The position numbers and the translations under genes were made by a program. The notes under the pieces were generated by a model. That model was not told where the DNA came from. It was given only the letters and a program-made list of their open reading frames with translations, and made no database searches. A stretch of DNA of 64,000 nt. It comes from Comamonadaceae bacterium. GTDB taxonomy: Bacteria; Pseudomonadota; Gammaproteobacteria; Burkholderiales; Burkholderiaceae_C. Where the stretch lies: assembly GCA_947453965.1 (NCBI GenBank), contig CANGIQ010000009.1, forward strand, positions 1 through 64,000. The letters run 5' to 3'. The first letter of the stretch is position 1. The number at the start of each line of letters is the position of its first letter. Positions 1 through 8,512 of this stretch are shown here, piece by piece.

Positions 1-69
1 CGCTTTGTGGTGGCCGACATCGCGCGTTGGCGCGAGGTGGTGAAGTTTTCTGGAGCCAAACCCGAATGA
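1..69 (+). CDS. C-terminal end of a Bug/TctC-type periplasmic solute receptor (partial)
   Basis: The window opens inside a gene; the frame starting at base 1 encodes 22 residues ending FSGAKPE before TGA at 67-69. The tail (a Trp-x-x-Val-Val pattern, then SGAKPE) resembles the C-terminus of Bug-family receptors of tripartite tricarboxylate transporters, such as the two complete copies elsewhere in this window. The next gene starts inside this stop codon (ATGA), so the receptor is probably co-transcribed with the catabolic operon and may deliver its substrate. Only the tail is visible, so the family call is tentative. Confidence 0.5.
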   Translation, partial: RFVVADIARWREVVKFSGAKPE

Positions 70-1358
70 CCCGCGTTTCTTCTTCCACGCACACACCGCA
101 AACGCTGGCGCAAAAGCTCATCGCCCGTGCAGCAGGCCGTTCGCAGGTGGCGGTGGGTGAGGTGCTGACCTGCCAAGTGGACTTGGCCATGTTCCATGAC
201 TCCTCCGGTCCACGCCGCTTAAAGCCCATGCTCGATGACTTGGGCGCCAAAATTTGGGATCCCAACAAAGTGGTGCTGGTGATGGACCACTACGTGCCAG
301 CACAAGATGCCGATGCCCAACGCATTGTCCAAATGTCACGCGACACCGCACGTGCGTGGCGCTTGCCCCATGTGATTGACTCCGAAGGCATTTGCCATGT
401 TGTGCTGCCCGAGCGCGGCCATTTGCGTCCTGGCATGCTGTGCGTGGGGGGCGACTCACACTCGCCCACCGGAGGCGCGTTCGGCACTTACATGTTCGGC
501 ATTGGCGCCACCGAAATGTTGGGCGTGGTTGTGACCGGTGAAATTTGGGTGCAAGTTCCACGCACCTTGCGCATGCTGTGGTCGGGTCAATTGGCCCCAG
601 GCGTGTGCGCCAAGGACATGATGCTGCACATGATTGCCCGCTTTGGCATGAACGGCGGTCAATACCAAGCGGTGGAGTTTGCTGGCGACGCCGTGATGGC
701 CCTGGGCATGCAAGAGCGCATGACCCTCTCCAACATGAGCGCAGAAATGGGTGCGCAAGCCGGCTTGATTGCTGCCGACGCCACCACCTGTGCCTATTTG
801 CGCAGTGTGGGCGTGCGTGAAGAGGCTTTGCAACACGCCGAGCAATGGCACAGCGATGCAGGCGCCGACTGCGAAGACTTTGACTTTGATGCCGCAAGCC
901 TGAGCCCCCAAGTCGCCGCGCCCCACAGCCCGGCCAACACCCGTGCCGTGGGCGACTATGCCGATGTGGGTTTGGATGTGGCCTACATCGGCGCCTGCAC
1001 CGGTGCCAAGCTCGAAGACCTGCGCGCCGCCGCCCATGTGCTGCGCGGCCAGCGCGTGGCCCAAGGCGTGCGTTTGCTGGTGGCACCGGCCAGCGCGCGT
1101 GACCAAGCCCAAGCCGAGCGCGAAGGCGTGATGCAAACCCTGCGCGATGCCGGTGCGCAGGTGTTGCCCAACAGCTGCGGCGCATGTGCAGGCTATGGCG
1201 CCACCTTCGAAGAAGGCGCACGGGTGATTTCGACCACCGCGCGCAACTTCAAAGGCCGCATGGGCCCCGCCAGTGTGCAGGTGTATTTGGCGTCCCCTTG
1301 GACCGTGGCCGCGTCGGCGCTGCGCGGCAGCATCAGCGATGTGCGGGAGATGCTATGA
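66..1358 (+). CDS. Aconitase-superfamily hydratase, large subunit (LeuC/DmdA-like)
   Basis: 430 residues from the ATG at 66, chosen because it overlaps the upstream stop (ATGA). It has the aconitase-family layout: GGDSHSPTGG in the first third, then IGACTGAK with Cys311, then SCGAC with Cys371 and Cys374. These three cysteines are the expected ligands of a [4Fe-4S] cluster. RNFKGRMG near the end is the usual substrate-loop motif. The family reversibly hydrates or isomerises C=C bonds next to carboxylates; members include isopropylmalate isomerase, homoaconitase and 2,3-dimethylmalate dehydratase. It lacks leuB/leuA neighbours and differs from housekeeping LeuC (CTGAK where CTNGR is usual), so I read it as catabolic. 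The partner subunit follows directly. The substrate is unknown. Confidence 0.85.
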   Translation: MTRVSSSTHTPQTLAQKLIARAAGRSQVAVGEVLTCQVDLAMFHDSSGPRRLKPMLDDLGAKIWDPNKVVLVMDHYVPAQDADAQRIVQMSRDTARAWRLPHVIDSEGICHVVLPERGHLRPGMLCVGGDSHSPTGGAFGTYMFGIGATEMLGVVVTGEIWVQVPRTLRMLWSGQLAPGVCAKDMMLHMIARFGMNGGQYQAVEFAGDAVMALGMQERMTLSNMSAEMGAQAGLIAADATTCAYLRSVGVREEALQHAEQWHSDAGADCEDFDFDAASLSPQVAAPHSPANTRAVGDYADVGLDVAYIGACTGAKLEDLRAAAHVLRGQRVAQGVRLLVAPASARDQAQAEREGVMQTLRDAGAQVLPNSCGACAGYGATFEEGARVISTTARNFKGRMGPASVQVYLASPWTVAASALRGSISDVREML

Positions 1359-1843
1359 CGACATCACGTGTGTGGAAACTCGGCGCCGATGTGGACACCG
1401 ACGCGCTAGCCCCTGGTGGGTACATGAAGCATGGCATCGAGGTGATTGCCCAACACTGCCTGGAAGCCCTGCGTCCTGACTTTGCCGCCGGTGTACGCCC
1501 TGGCGACGTGTTGGTGGCTGGCCCCAACTTTGGCATTGGCTCCTCGCGTGAACAAGCCGCCGGCGCGCTGGTGCACCTGGGCGTGCGTGCCGTGATCGCG
1601 CCCTCCTTCAGCGGCTTGTTTTTTCGCAACGCCTTCAACCTCGGCTTGTTGCTGTTGACATGCCCCGAGGCCCAACTGTTGCAGGAGGGTGATGCCGTCA
1701 CCCTCGTGCCTGCAGGCGTGCAGCGTGCCGATGGCACGGTGTTGGCCTGCCAACCGATTCCCGATTTTTTGATGGATATGGTCCATGCCGGAGGTTTGAT
1801 GAATGTCTTGAAACAACGCAGCCAAGGAACACCCCATGCGTGA
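1355..1843 (+). CDS. Aconitase-superfamily hydratase, small subunit (LeuD/DmdB-like)
   Basis: 162 residues, starting at 1355 in an ATGA overlap with the large-subunit gene. The length matches the short archaeal-type LeuD swivel subunit rather than the roughly 200-residue enteric LeuD. GADVDTDALAPG near the N-terminus and GPNFGIGSSREQ about one third in are the hallmark small-subunit motifs; the SSRE segment contributes catalytic residues to the shared active site. It is expected to form a heterodimer with the preceding protein in the cytoplasm. The 8-bp overlap with the next gene suggests translational coupling. The role (hydration of an unsaturated dicarboxylate) is inferred from the family and from the lyase at the operon end. 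Confidence 0.85.
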   Translation: MTTSRVWKLGADVDTDALAPGGYMKHGIEVIAQHCLEALRPDFAAGVRPGDVLVAGPNFGIGSSREQAAGALVHLGVRAVIAPSFSGLFFRNAFNLGLLLLTCPEAQLLQEGDAVTLVPAGVQRADGTVLACQPIPDFLMDMVHAGGLMNVLKQRSQGTPHA

Positions 1844-3539
1844 ACACACCAACGCGGTCCACCTCGATCCCGTCACGCTCGCCGTGCTCAAGGGCCGCTT
1901 AGAACAAATTGCCGACGAAATGGATGCCACGCTCTACCGCAGCGCGTTCAACCCCATCATTGCCGAAGCGCACGACGCCTGCCATGGCTTGTACGACGCC
2001 GACAGCGGCGACACCTTGGTACAAGGCAAATCAGGCCTGCCTGTGTTTGTGGGGGCCATGGCGTTTGCCGTGCGTGCGGCCGCCCGTGTGGCGCAAGAGC
2101 GCGGCGGCATGGTCGATGGTGACACCTGGCTGTTCAACGACCCCTATGAAGGTGGCACCCATGCCAACGACTTCAAGCTGGTGCGTCCCTTCTTTCGCAA
2201 TGGCCAATTGTTTTGCTATTTGGCCTCTGCCGCGCATTGGCACGATGTGGGAGGTGCCGTCCCTGGCAACTACAACCCGGCGGCGACCGAATGCTGGCAA
2301 GAAGCGGTGCAAATTCCACCCGTGCGCATCGTGCGTCAAGGCCAGCTCGACGGTGATGTGTTGGGCATCTTGCGCGCGAACACACGTTTGCCTGACAGCT
2401 TGTGGGGCGACTTGAACGGTCAGCTGTCTGCTCTTGAACTGGGTGTCAAACGTCTCGACAGTCTGCTCGACGAATACGGCGACGCTGTGGTGTTGCAAGC
2501 CATGGGCGAGTTGCGCAAACGCGCCTTGGTGTTGATGCGTGCGCACATTCAAAACTTGCCCGATGGGCGCTACAGCTTTGAAGATGTGCTTGACAACGAT
2601 GGTGTCAAAGATGAGCTGCTCACCATCGCCTTGGACATGACGGTCCAGGGCGATCGTTTGACGCTTGATTTTTCGCGCACCTCGGCGCAATGCGCAGGCC
2701 CCGTGAACATCTCGCGCGCCACTGCGGTGGCCGCTTGCTATGTGGCCCTCAAACACGTGTTTCCCGATGTGCCTGCCAATGCCGGCGTGTTAGACGCGGT
2801 GGACTTTGTGCTGCCCGATGGTTTGGTCATCACCGCTGAGCGTCCACGCCCGGTGGGGGGTTACACCGAAACCATTTTGCGCATGATTGATGTGATCTTC
2901 AGCGCCACCGCACAGGCCGACCCCAACCGCGCGGTGGCTCACGCCTACGGCACCATCAACGCCTTGTCCATCGCCGGACACCGCAGCGATGGCGCACGCA
3001 AAGGCCAACGTTGGGTGATGTTCAGCTTCTTTGGCGGCGGCCACGGCGGCCACAGCACAGGCGATGGGCTGAGCCACAGCAACGCACCGATTTCCACCGC
3101 CACCATTCCTCCGTTGGAAATTTTGGAGGCGGCTTACCCTGTGCGCTTTACCGAATGGTCGCTGCGCGCCAACTCCGGCGGCGACGGCACACACCGTGGT
3201 GGCTTGGGTGCGGTGTATGAAATTGAATTGCTCGAAGAAAGCGCCGAAGCCTTCATTTTTGGCGAGCGTGGCAAAGCGCCACCCAAGGGCATTGCAGGCG
3301 GCGGCAACGCCTTGCCCAATGTGTTTTCGTACCAACACAAGGGTCAATGGTGCCAACCGCCCATGGTCTCCAAGATGCTCGGCATCCAACTCAAAAAAGG
3401 CGAACGCGTGCGTCTGGAAACACCCGGTGGCGGTGGCTGGGGCCCCGCCGCTGGCCGTGACACCGCTGCGCGTGCACACGACGTGACCTTGGGTTACGTC
3501 AGCGATTCGACATCCACTTCTTCAAAGGTCAAACCATGA
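1836..3539 (+). CDS. Hydantoinase B / oxoprolinase-family subunit (HyuB-like)
   Basis: 567 residues, normal for HyuB. The ATG at 1836 is preceded by an AAGGA ribosome site and overlaps the end of the LeuD-like gene. GGTHANDF (about residues 105-112) and SGGDGTHRGGLG (about 446-457) are typical of the family, and a Gly-rich GGGGWG lies near the C-terminus. HyuB pairs with HyuA. Together they use ATP to open cyclic amides (N-methylhydantoin, 5-oxoproline, caprolactam), and related enzymes carboxylate ketones. The adjacent hyuA gene supports an AB complex. Whether the substrate is an imide, a lactam or a ketone cannot be read from the sequence. Confidence 0.85.
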   Translation: MREHTNAVHLDPVTLAVLKGRLEQIADEMDATLYRSAFNPIIAEAHDACHGLYDADSGDTLVQGKSGLPVFVGAMAFAVRAAARVAQERGGMVDGDTWLFNDPYEGGTHANDFKLVRPFFRNGQLFCYLASAAHWHDVGGAVPGNYNPAATECWQEAVQIPPVRIVRQGQLDGDVLGILRANTRLPDSLWGDLNGQLSALELGVKRLDSLLDEYGDAVVLQAMGELRKRALVLMRAHIQNLPDGRYSFEDVLDNDGVKDELLTIALDMTVQGDRLTLDFSRTSAQCAGPVNISRATAVAACYVALKHVFPDVPANAGVLDAVDFVLPDGLVITAERPRPVGGYTETILRMIDVIFSATAQADPNRAVAHAYGTINALSIAGHRSDGARKGQRWVMFSFFGGGHGGHSTGDGLSHSNAPISTATIPPLEILEAAYPVRFTEWSLRANSGGDGTHRGGLGAVYEIELLEESAEAFIFGERGKAPPKGIAGGGNALPNVFSYQHKGQWCQPPMVSKMLGIQLKKGERVRLETPGGGGWGPAAGRDTAARAHDVTLGYVSDSTSTSSKVKP

Positions 3540-5632
3540 GCACGCAACCCCCTGTCACCCCACATCTGGTGGTCGGTGTGGACGTGGGCGGCACGTTCAC
3601 CGATTTGTTTGTGCTCGATGAGCGCGATGGCTCGGCACGCATTGTCAAAGTGCCCTCGACCCGTGGCGAAGAAGCACGCGGTTTCATGAACGGCGTGGTG
3701 CGCGTCAGCGAAGGCAATGGCTCAGACGCCAACGCTGCCTCGCAGGGCGTGGCCGCCACCCTGGCCACCATCGTGCATGGCACCACTGTCGGCACCAACG
3801 CCTTGTTGGAACGCAAAGTGGCGCGTACCGGCATCATCACCACGCGTGGTTTTCGCGATGTGTTGGAAATGCGTCGCCGTGATCGTCCGCAAACCTGGGG
3901 CTTGCGCGGCAGCTTCACCCCCGTGGTGTCACGCGATCTGCGCCTGGAAGTGGACGAGCGTGTGCTGGCCGACGGCAGCTTGCACACAGCGGTCGACTTG
4001 GCGCAAGTGCGGGCGCAAACCCAAGCCCTGCTGGATGCGGGTTGCGAAGCCGTGTGCGTGTTCTTCATCAACGCGTACGCCAACCCCATCAACGAACAAC
4101 AAGCCGTGGCGGCCGTGCGCGCCATGTGGCCCAACCCCTATGTGACGTCAGCCAGCGAAGTGCTGCCTGAAATTCGTGAGTTCGAACGCTGCTCCACCGC
4201 CACCTTGAATGCCGCCTTGCAGCCGGTGGTGGGCAGCTACTTGGCCAAACTCGAGGACGATTTGCGCAGCCAAGGCTTCCGCGGAGAGTTGTTGATTGTG
4301 CAAAGCAACGGTGGCGTGATGTCGCGCGAAACCGCTTGCGATGTGCCAGTGCGCACCGCCCTCTCGGGCCCTGCGGCTGGCGTGATTGCCTGTGCGGCTG
4401 TGGCACGCGCATCGGGCTATCCCAATGTGATCACGGGCGACATGGGCGGGACCTCGTTCGATGTGTCCTTGGTGGCCGAAGGTGAAGCCGCCTTGGCGGC
4501 CCAAACCTCGATTGAGTTTGGTCTGGTGGTGCGCTCCCCCATGATCCAGATTGAAACCATCGGTGCTGGCGGGGGCTCCATTGCCTCGGTCGACGCCAGT
4601 GGCATGTTGCAAGTGGGCCCCGAATCAGCAGGCAGCATTCCAGGGCCCGTGTGCTACGGCCGTGGCAACACCCGCCCCACGGTGACCGATGCCAATGTGG
4701 TGCTTGGTCGCATTGCCGCAGACCGTCCTTTGGGCGGTGGTTTGTTGCAGGCCTTGGACGCGAAAGCGGCTGAGCAGGCCATACAAACTCATGTGGCAAC
4801 GCCTTTGGGCTTGGATGTCTTGGCAGCGGCCGAAGCCATCCTGACCGTGGCCAACGCCAAAATGGCTGGGGCCATCCGCGTGGTGTCGATCGAACGCGGT
4901 CACGACCCGCGCCAATTTGCCTACATGCCCTTTGGCGGCGGCGGTGCCTTGCATGTGTGCGCCATGATGCGTGAAGTCGGCGTCACCACCGGCATCGTGC
5001 CACGCTACCCCGGCGTCACCTCGGCCTTGGGTTGTGTGATGGCTGACATGCGCCATGACGCAGTGCAAACCCTGAACAAATCGCTCAACGAGTTGGACTT
5101 GGCACAACTCAAAACCCGCCTGGCGAGCTTGGCCGAGGCCTGCCAAAAACGACTCGACTCAGCCGGTGTGCGCTTTGAGCGTGTGCAAGAAGTGGTGGCA
5201 CTGGACATGCTCTACATGGGGCAAACCCACACCTTGCAAGTGCCCTTGAATGCCGACGACATCAGCCGCGACAGCATTCAAGCCGCTTTTGAAAAAGCCT
5301 ATGCCGCGTCGTTTGGGCGCGTGCTCAGCGGCATGGTGATTCGGGTCATGAACCTGCGTTATGCACGCATCGGTGTTCGCCCCAAGTTCGATTTGGCCGT
5401 GCTGGCACCGCAAGGCAAAGGCAGCACGGCACCGCTCGGCGTTCAACGCGTGTACCACACGGGCCAGTGGTGGGACGCGCAACGCTACGCGCGTTTGGAC
5501 CTGCCGGTTGCCGCACAAGTCGCGGGGCCTGCCATCTTGGAGCAAGCCGATACCACCGTGTGGTTAGAACCAGGCTTCAGCGCCCGCGTCGACACCTTGG
5601 GTAATTTGTTGGTAGAGAGGAGCGCCTCATGA
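3536..5632 (+). CDS. Hydantoinase A / oxoprolinase-family subunit (HyuA-like)
   Basis: 698 residues, starting at 3536 in an ATGA overlap with hyuB. The ASKHA-type phosphate motif DVGGTFTD lies at residues 16-23, HGTTVGTN at about 81-88, and GDMGGTSFD at about 301-309, followed by GAGGGSIA. These are the ATP-binding and activation elements of HyuA, which is thought to phosphorylate the amide or carbonyl oxygen before ring opening or carboxylation. It lies between hyuB and an isochorismatase-fold gene, an order like that of N-methylhydantoin clusters, where the hydrolase acts on the opened ring. The family is confident; the substrate is not. Confidence 0.87.
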   Translation: MSTQPPVTPHLVVGVDVGGTFTDLFVLDERDGSARIVKVPSTRGEEARGFMNGVVRVSEGNGSDANAASQGVAATLATIVHGTTVGTNALLERKVARTGIITTRGFRDVLEMRRRDRPQTWGLRGSFTPVVSRDLRLEVDERVLADGSLHTAVDLAQVRAQTQALLDAGCEAVCVFFINAYANPINEQQAVAAVRAMWPNPYVTSASEVLPEIREFERCSTATLNAALQPVVGSYLAKLEDDLRSQGFRGELLIVQSNGGVMSRETACDVPVRTALSGPAAGVIACAAVARASGYPNVITGDMGGTSFDVSLVAEGEAALAAQTSIEFGLVVRSPMIQIETIGAGGGSIASVDASGMLQVGPESAGSIPGPVCYGRGNTRPTVTDANVVLGRIAADRPLGGGLLQALDAKAAEQAIQTHVATPLGLDVLAAAEAILTVANAKMAGAIRVVSIERGHDPRQFAYMPFGGGGALHVCAMMREVGVTTGIVPRYPGVTSALGCVMADMRHDAVQTLNKSLNELDLAQLKTRLASLAEACQKRLDSAGVRFERVQEVVALDMLYMGQTHTLQVPLNADDISRDSIQAAFEKAYAASFGRVLSGMVIRVMNLRYARIGVRPKFDLAVLAPQGKGSTAPLGVQRVYHTGQWWDAQRYARLDLPVAAQVAGPAILEQADTTVWLEPGFSARVDTLGNLLVERSAS

Positions 5633-6237
5633 CGCAGACCCAAACGCCGAGGCGCCGCATTGGCCTGGTCATCATCGATTTGCAAAACGACTTTCTAGCT
5701 CCTGAAGGTGCGTATGCACGCGGTAACACCGTCAGCCCAGAAGCCTTGCTACTGCCCGAGCGTGTGGCCCCAGTGGCCCAAGCGGTCAAGCAACACCAGG
5801 GCTTGGTGGCCGCCAGTTTGTTCACACTGTGGCCAGACACCCAGGGGCAACCCATGATTTCGCCGCACTTGCTCGCGCGTCGTCCGTTTTTGCGGGCCGG
5901 TGACTTTGCACCTGGCAGCTGGGGCCAAGCCAATGTGGATGCGATTGCGCCCTGGGTCGATGTGTCGGTGTGCAAAGTGGCGTACTCGGCCTTCTTCAAC
6001 ACCCAACTCGACTGGGTCTTGCGTCGCGCTGGCATCGACACCGTGGTCGTGTGCGGCATTCTCACCAACGGTGGCGTGGCCAGCACCGTGCGCGATGCCC
6101 ACATGCGCGACTACCGCACCGTGGTGCTGAGTGATGGCTGTGCCACCTTCTCTGACACCGCCCACCAAGCGGCATTGACCGACATGACCTCGGTGGCCGA
6201 GGTGATGACCTGCGCCCAATTTCTCGCCACGCTATGA
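5629..6237 (+). CDS. Isochorismatase-fold hydrolase lacking the Cys nucleophile
   Basis: 202 residues, starting in an ATGA overlap with hyuA. The isochorismatase/nicotinamidase fold is clear: Asp17 in IIDLQNDF, Lys116 in VCKVAYSAF, and a TN-x-x-V-x-ST-x-RDA block. At the place where amidases of this family carry the nucleophilic Cys (TN-V-C-V), this protein reads TNGGV with Gly149. A Cys sits five residues before Thr146, away from the usual site. An Asp-Lys-Gly arrangement is known in EntB and PhzD, which cleave a vinyl ether rather than an amide. The operon position suggests a step after HyuAB ring opening, but a classical Cys-dependent amidase reaction is unlikely unless another residue substitutes. 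Confidence 0.8.
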   Translation: MTQTQTPRRRIGLVIIDLQNDFLAPEGAYARGNTVSPEALLLPERVAPVAQAVKQHQGLVAASLFTLWPDTQGQPMISPHLLARRPFLRAGDFAPGSWGQANVDAIAPWVDVSVCKVAYSAFFNTQLDWVLRRAGIDTVVVCGILTNGGVASTVRDAHMRDYRTVVLSDGCATFSDTAHQAALTDMTSVAEVMTCAQFLATL

Positions 6238-7640
6238 CGCCTAACGTTGAGCGTGTCACACAGGTCGATGCGCCAGTTCACACGGCCGTGGCCATTGTTG
6301 GCGGTGGGGCCTGTGGCTTGACCGCCGCCTTGACCTTGAGCCAACTGGGGGTGGACTGTGTGGTGCTGGAGCGTGATGCCTTGCCCACCGGCTCCACCGC
6401 CTTGTCCTCTGGCTTTGTGCCAGCAGCAGGCACCCAAGCACAACGTGCACAAGGGATCGACGATTCGCCCGCGCGTTTTGCGCAAGATATCCAAGCCAAA
6501 GCCCATGGGCGCGCCGCGCCTGTGTTGGTGCAGGCCTACAGCCAAGCCATTGGCCCTGCCATGGATGCATTGGCACAACACCATGGCATTGCTTGGCAGG
6601 TGTTGGACACGTTTTTGTACCCCGGCCACAGCGTGCACCGCATGCATGCGGTGCCTGAAAAAACCGGCGCCGGTTTGATGATGCGCTTGCACAATGCGGC
6701 TGAAGCAGCAGGCGTGGTGGTGTTGACCGAAGCCCATGTGCGCACGCTGTACGTGAACGCTGACGATCGGGTGCTGGGCCTGGGCTATGTACGACCCGAT
6801 GGCGCGCTGGAACAACTCAGCTGTGACATGGTGGTGTTGGCTTGCAATGGTTTTGGTGGCAATGCGGCCCTGGTCCAAGCCTTGCTGCCCGAGATGCGTG
6901 ACGCGCTGTACGCCGGTCACACCGGCAACGATGGCAGCGCCATTCAGTGGGGGCAGCAGCTGGGCGCGCAGCTGGCCGATCTGGGCGGCTACCAAGGCCA
7001 CGGTTCTTGGGCCGTACCGCAAGGCGCCTTGATTTCATGGGCCTTGATGATGGAAGGTGCGGTGCAAATCAACGCCGATGGGCAGCGCTTTCATGACGAA
7101 ACGCAAGGCTATTCTGAGGCTGCCGTGCATGTGCTGGCGCAGCCACGCGGCACCGCTTGGAATGTGTTCGACGACCGCTTGCTGGCGTTTGCCCAAGATT
7201 TCCCAGACTTTCGCGAAGCCCAAGCCGCGGGTGCCGTGCACAGCTTTGCCGATGTGGCCACGTTGGCACAGCACATCGGCTGTCCCGTCGACACCTTGCA
7301 ACGCACCTTAGAGAGTGTGCAGGCAGGCACAGACGCGGTCACTGGCCGTCACTTTCAGCGCAAGCTCGAGGCGCCCTTTCACGCGATTCGCGTGACAGGC
7401 GCTCTGTTCCACACCCAAGGCGGTTTGGACATCAATGCCCAATGCCAGGTCCTGCGCCCTGATGGCAGCCCCCTGCCTAATTTGCTGGCCGCTGGTGGTG
7501 CAGCACGTGGCGTATCGGGCGATGCCGTGTGGGGTTATTTGTCTGGCAATGGTTTGCTCAGCGCCATCGCCGGGGGCTACCTCGCGGCACACACGGCAGC
7601 ACACCAAGCTGTGCTGGCCAGCTCCCCAACCCAAGGATGA
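6234..7640 (+). CDS. FAD-dependent dehydrogenase/reductase, fumarate-reductase flavoprotein family (TcuA-like)
   Basis: 468 residues, starting in an ATGA overlap. The N-terminal dinucleotide fold GGGACG (residues 23-28) is followed by ERD, a GSTALSSG loop, and RFHDET, which matches the FrdA RF-x-x-E segment. It ends with GGLDIN and AAGGAARGVSGDAVWGYLSGNGL, the usual FAD-closing region. The length is close to tricarballylate dehydrogenase TcuA, as I remember it. The family inserts or reduces a C=C bond alpha,beta to a carboxylate or ketone. Next to a hydratase and a lyase, the simplest reading is dehydrogenation of a substituted succinate before hydration. No signal peptide or membrane segment is seen. 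Confidence 0.8.
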   Translation: MTPNVERVTQVDAPVHTAVAIVGGGACGLTAALTLSQLGVDCVVLERDALPTGSTALSSGFVPAAGTQAQRAQGIDDSPARFAQDIQAKAHGRAAPVLVQAYSQAIGPAMDALAQHHGIAWQVLDTFLYPGHSVHRMHAVPEKTGAGLMMRLHNAAEAAGVVVLTEAHVRTLYVNADDRVLGLGYVRPDGALEQLSCDMVVLACNGFGGNAALVQALLPEMRDALYAGHTGNDGSAIQWGQQLGAQLADLGGYQGHGSWAVPQGALISWALMMEGAVQINADGQRFHDETQGYSEAAVHVLAQPRGTAWNVFDDRLLAFAQDFPDFREAQAAGAVHSFADVATLAQHIGCPVDTLQRTLESVQAGTDAVTGRHFQRKLEAPFHAIRVTGALFHTQGGLDINAQCQVLRPDGSPLPNLLAAGGAARGVSGDAVWGYLSGNGLLSAIAGGYLAAHTAAHQAVLASSPTQG

Positions 7641-7644
7641 CACG

Positions 7645-8511
7645 ATGCACGCCCCACAACACTTGAAACAACGTTTGAACCAACCCAAGGTTTTGCTCGC
7701 ACCTGGGGTGTACGACGCCTTCAGCGCTGTGATTGCGGAGCAAGCTGGCTTTGAAGCCTTGTATTTGTCCGGCGCATCGATTGCTTACACCTTGCTGGGA
7801 CGGTCTGACATTGGTCTGACCACGGCCACGGAAGTGGCACGCACCTTGGCACACATCACCGATCGGGTGCGCGTGCCTGTCATCGTGGATGCCGACACCG
7901 GGTTTGGCAACGCCTTGAACACCCAGCGCACCGTGCGCGATTTAGAGCGTGCGGGCGCCGCCATGATCCAGCTGGAAGACCAAACCTTTCCCAAGCGTTG
8001 CGGACACTTGGACGGCAAGAACGTGGTTGCTGTGGCTGAGATGGAGGGCAAGCTGCGTGCCGCACTGGATGCGCGCCAATCCAGCGACACCTTGATTTTG
8101 GCCCGCACCGATGCGGTGGCCGTCGAAGGCTTTGAGGCCGCACTCGAACGTGCAGAACGTTACCTGGCCTGCGGTGTCGATGCCTTGTTCATCGAAGCCG
8201 TTCGTACGCCCGAACAGATGGACATCGCCTGCCAACGGTTTGCCCACCGCGTGCCGATGCTGGCCAATATGGTCGAAGGCGGCAAAACGCCCGTGCAAAG
8301 CGCGGATGTGTTGGGACAGCGTGGCTACAAGATGGTGATTTTCCCGGGCGGCACAGCGCGTGCGGTGGCCCACACCCTACAGGGCTACTACGCCAGCTTG
8401 CATCAACATCAAACCACCTTGCCATGGCAAACACAGATGCTGGATTTTGATGGCTTGAATGCCGTGATTGGCACGCCCGAACTCTTGGCCAAAGGTGCCC
8501 AGTACGAGTGA
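7645..8511 (+). CDS. Isocitrate lyase / PEP mutase superfamily carbon-carbon lyase
   Basis: 288 residues from the ATG at 7645, four bases after the flavoprotein stop, with AAGGA upstream. It carries the superfamily signature KRCGH at 117-121, the metal-binding stretch VDADTGFGN, and LEDQ just before the signature. Size and motif fit methylisocitrate lyase, 2,3-dimethylmalate lyase and oxaloacetate decarboxylase. No prpC or prpD-type methylcitrate genes sit beside it, so I do not call it prpB. With a LeuCD-type hydratase in the same operon, a 2-hydroxyacid made by hydration is a logical substrate, giving a 2-oxoacid plus a short carboxylate. It is the last gene of the operon; a convergent gene ends one base after its stop. 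Confidence 0.85.
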   Translation: MHAPQHLKQRLNQPKVLLAPGVYDAFSAVIAEQAGFEALYLSGASIAYTLLGRSDIGLTTATEVARTLAHITDRVRVPVIVDADTGFGNALNTQRTVRDLERAGAAMIQLEDQTFPKRCGHLDGKNVVAVAEMEGKLRAALDARQSSDTLILARTDAVAVEGFEAALERAERYLACGVDALFIEAVRTPEQMDIACQRFAHRVPMLANMVEGGKTPVQSADVLGQRGYKMVIFPGGTARAVAHTLQGYYASLHQHQTTLPWQTQMLDFDGLNAVIGTPELLAKGAQYE

Positions 8512-8512
8512 G

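Noticed and set aside
118-1221. Long open frame antisense to the LeuC-like gene
   Set aside because: It mirrors a well-supported gene in GC-rich DNA, with an Arg/Cys/His-rich product that resembles no family.
66-1843. Leucine biosynthesis leuCD
   Set aside because: No leuA or leuB nearby, a short LeuD-like subunit, divergent cluster-loop residues (CTGAK), and a catabolic setting with hyuAB and a lyase.
5629-6237. Maleamate amidohydrolase (NicF) or N-carbamoylsarcosine amidase
   Set aside because: The nucleophilic Cys position is Gly149, so these names are not justified.
7645-8511. prpB of the methylcitrate cycle
   Set aside because: The KRCGH motif is shared by the whole superfamily and no prpC, acnD or prpR is present.
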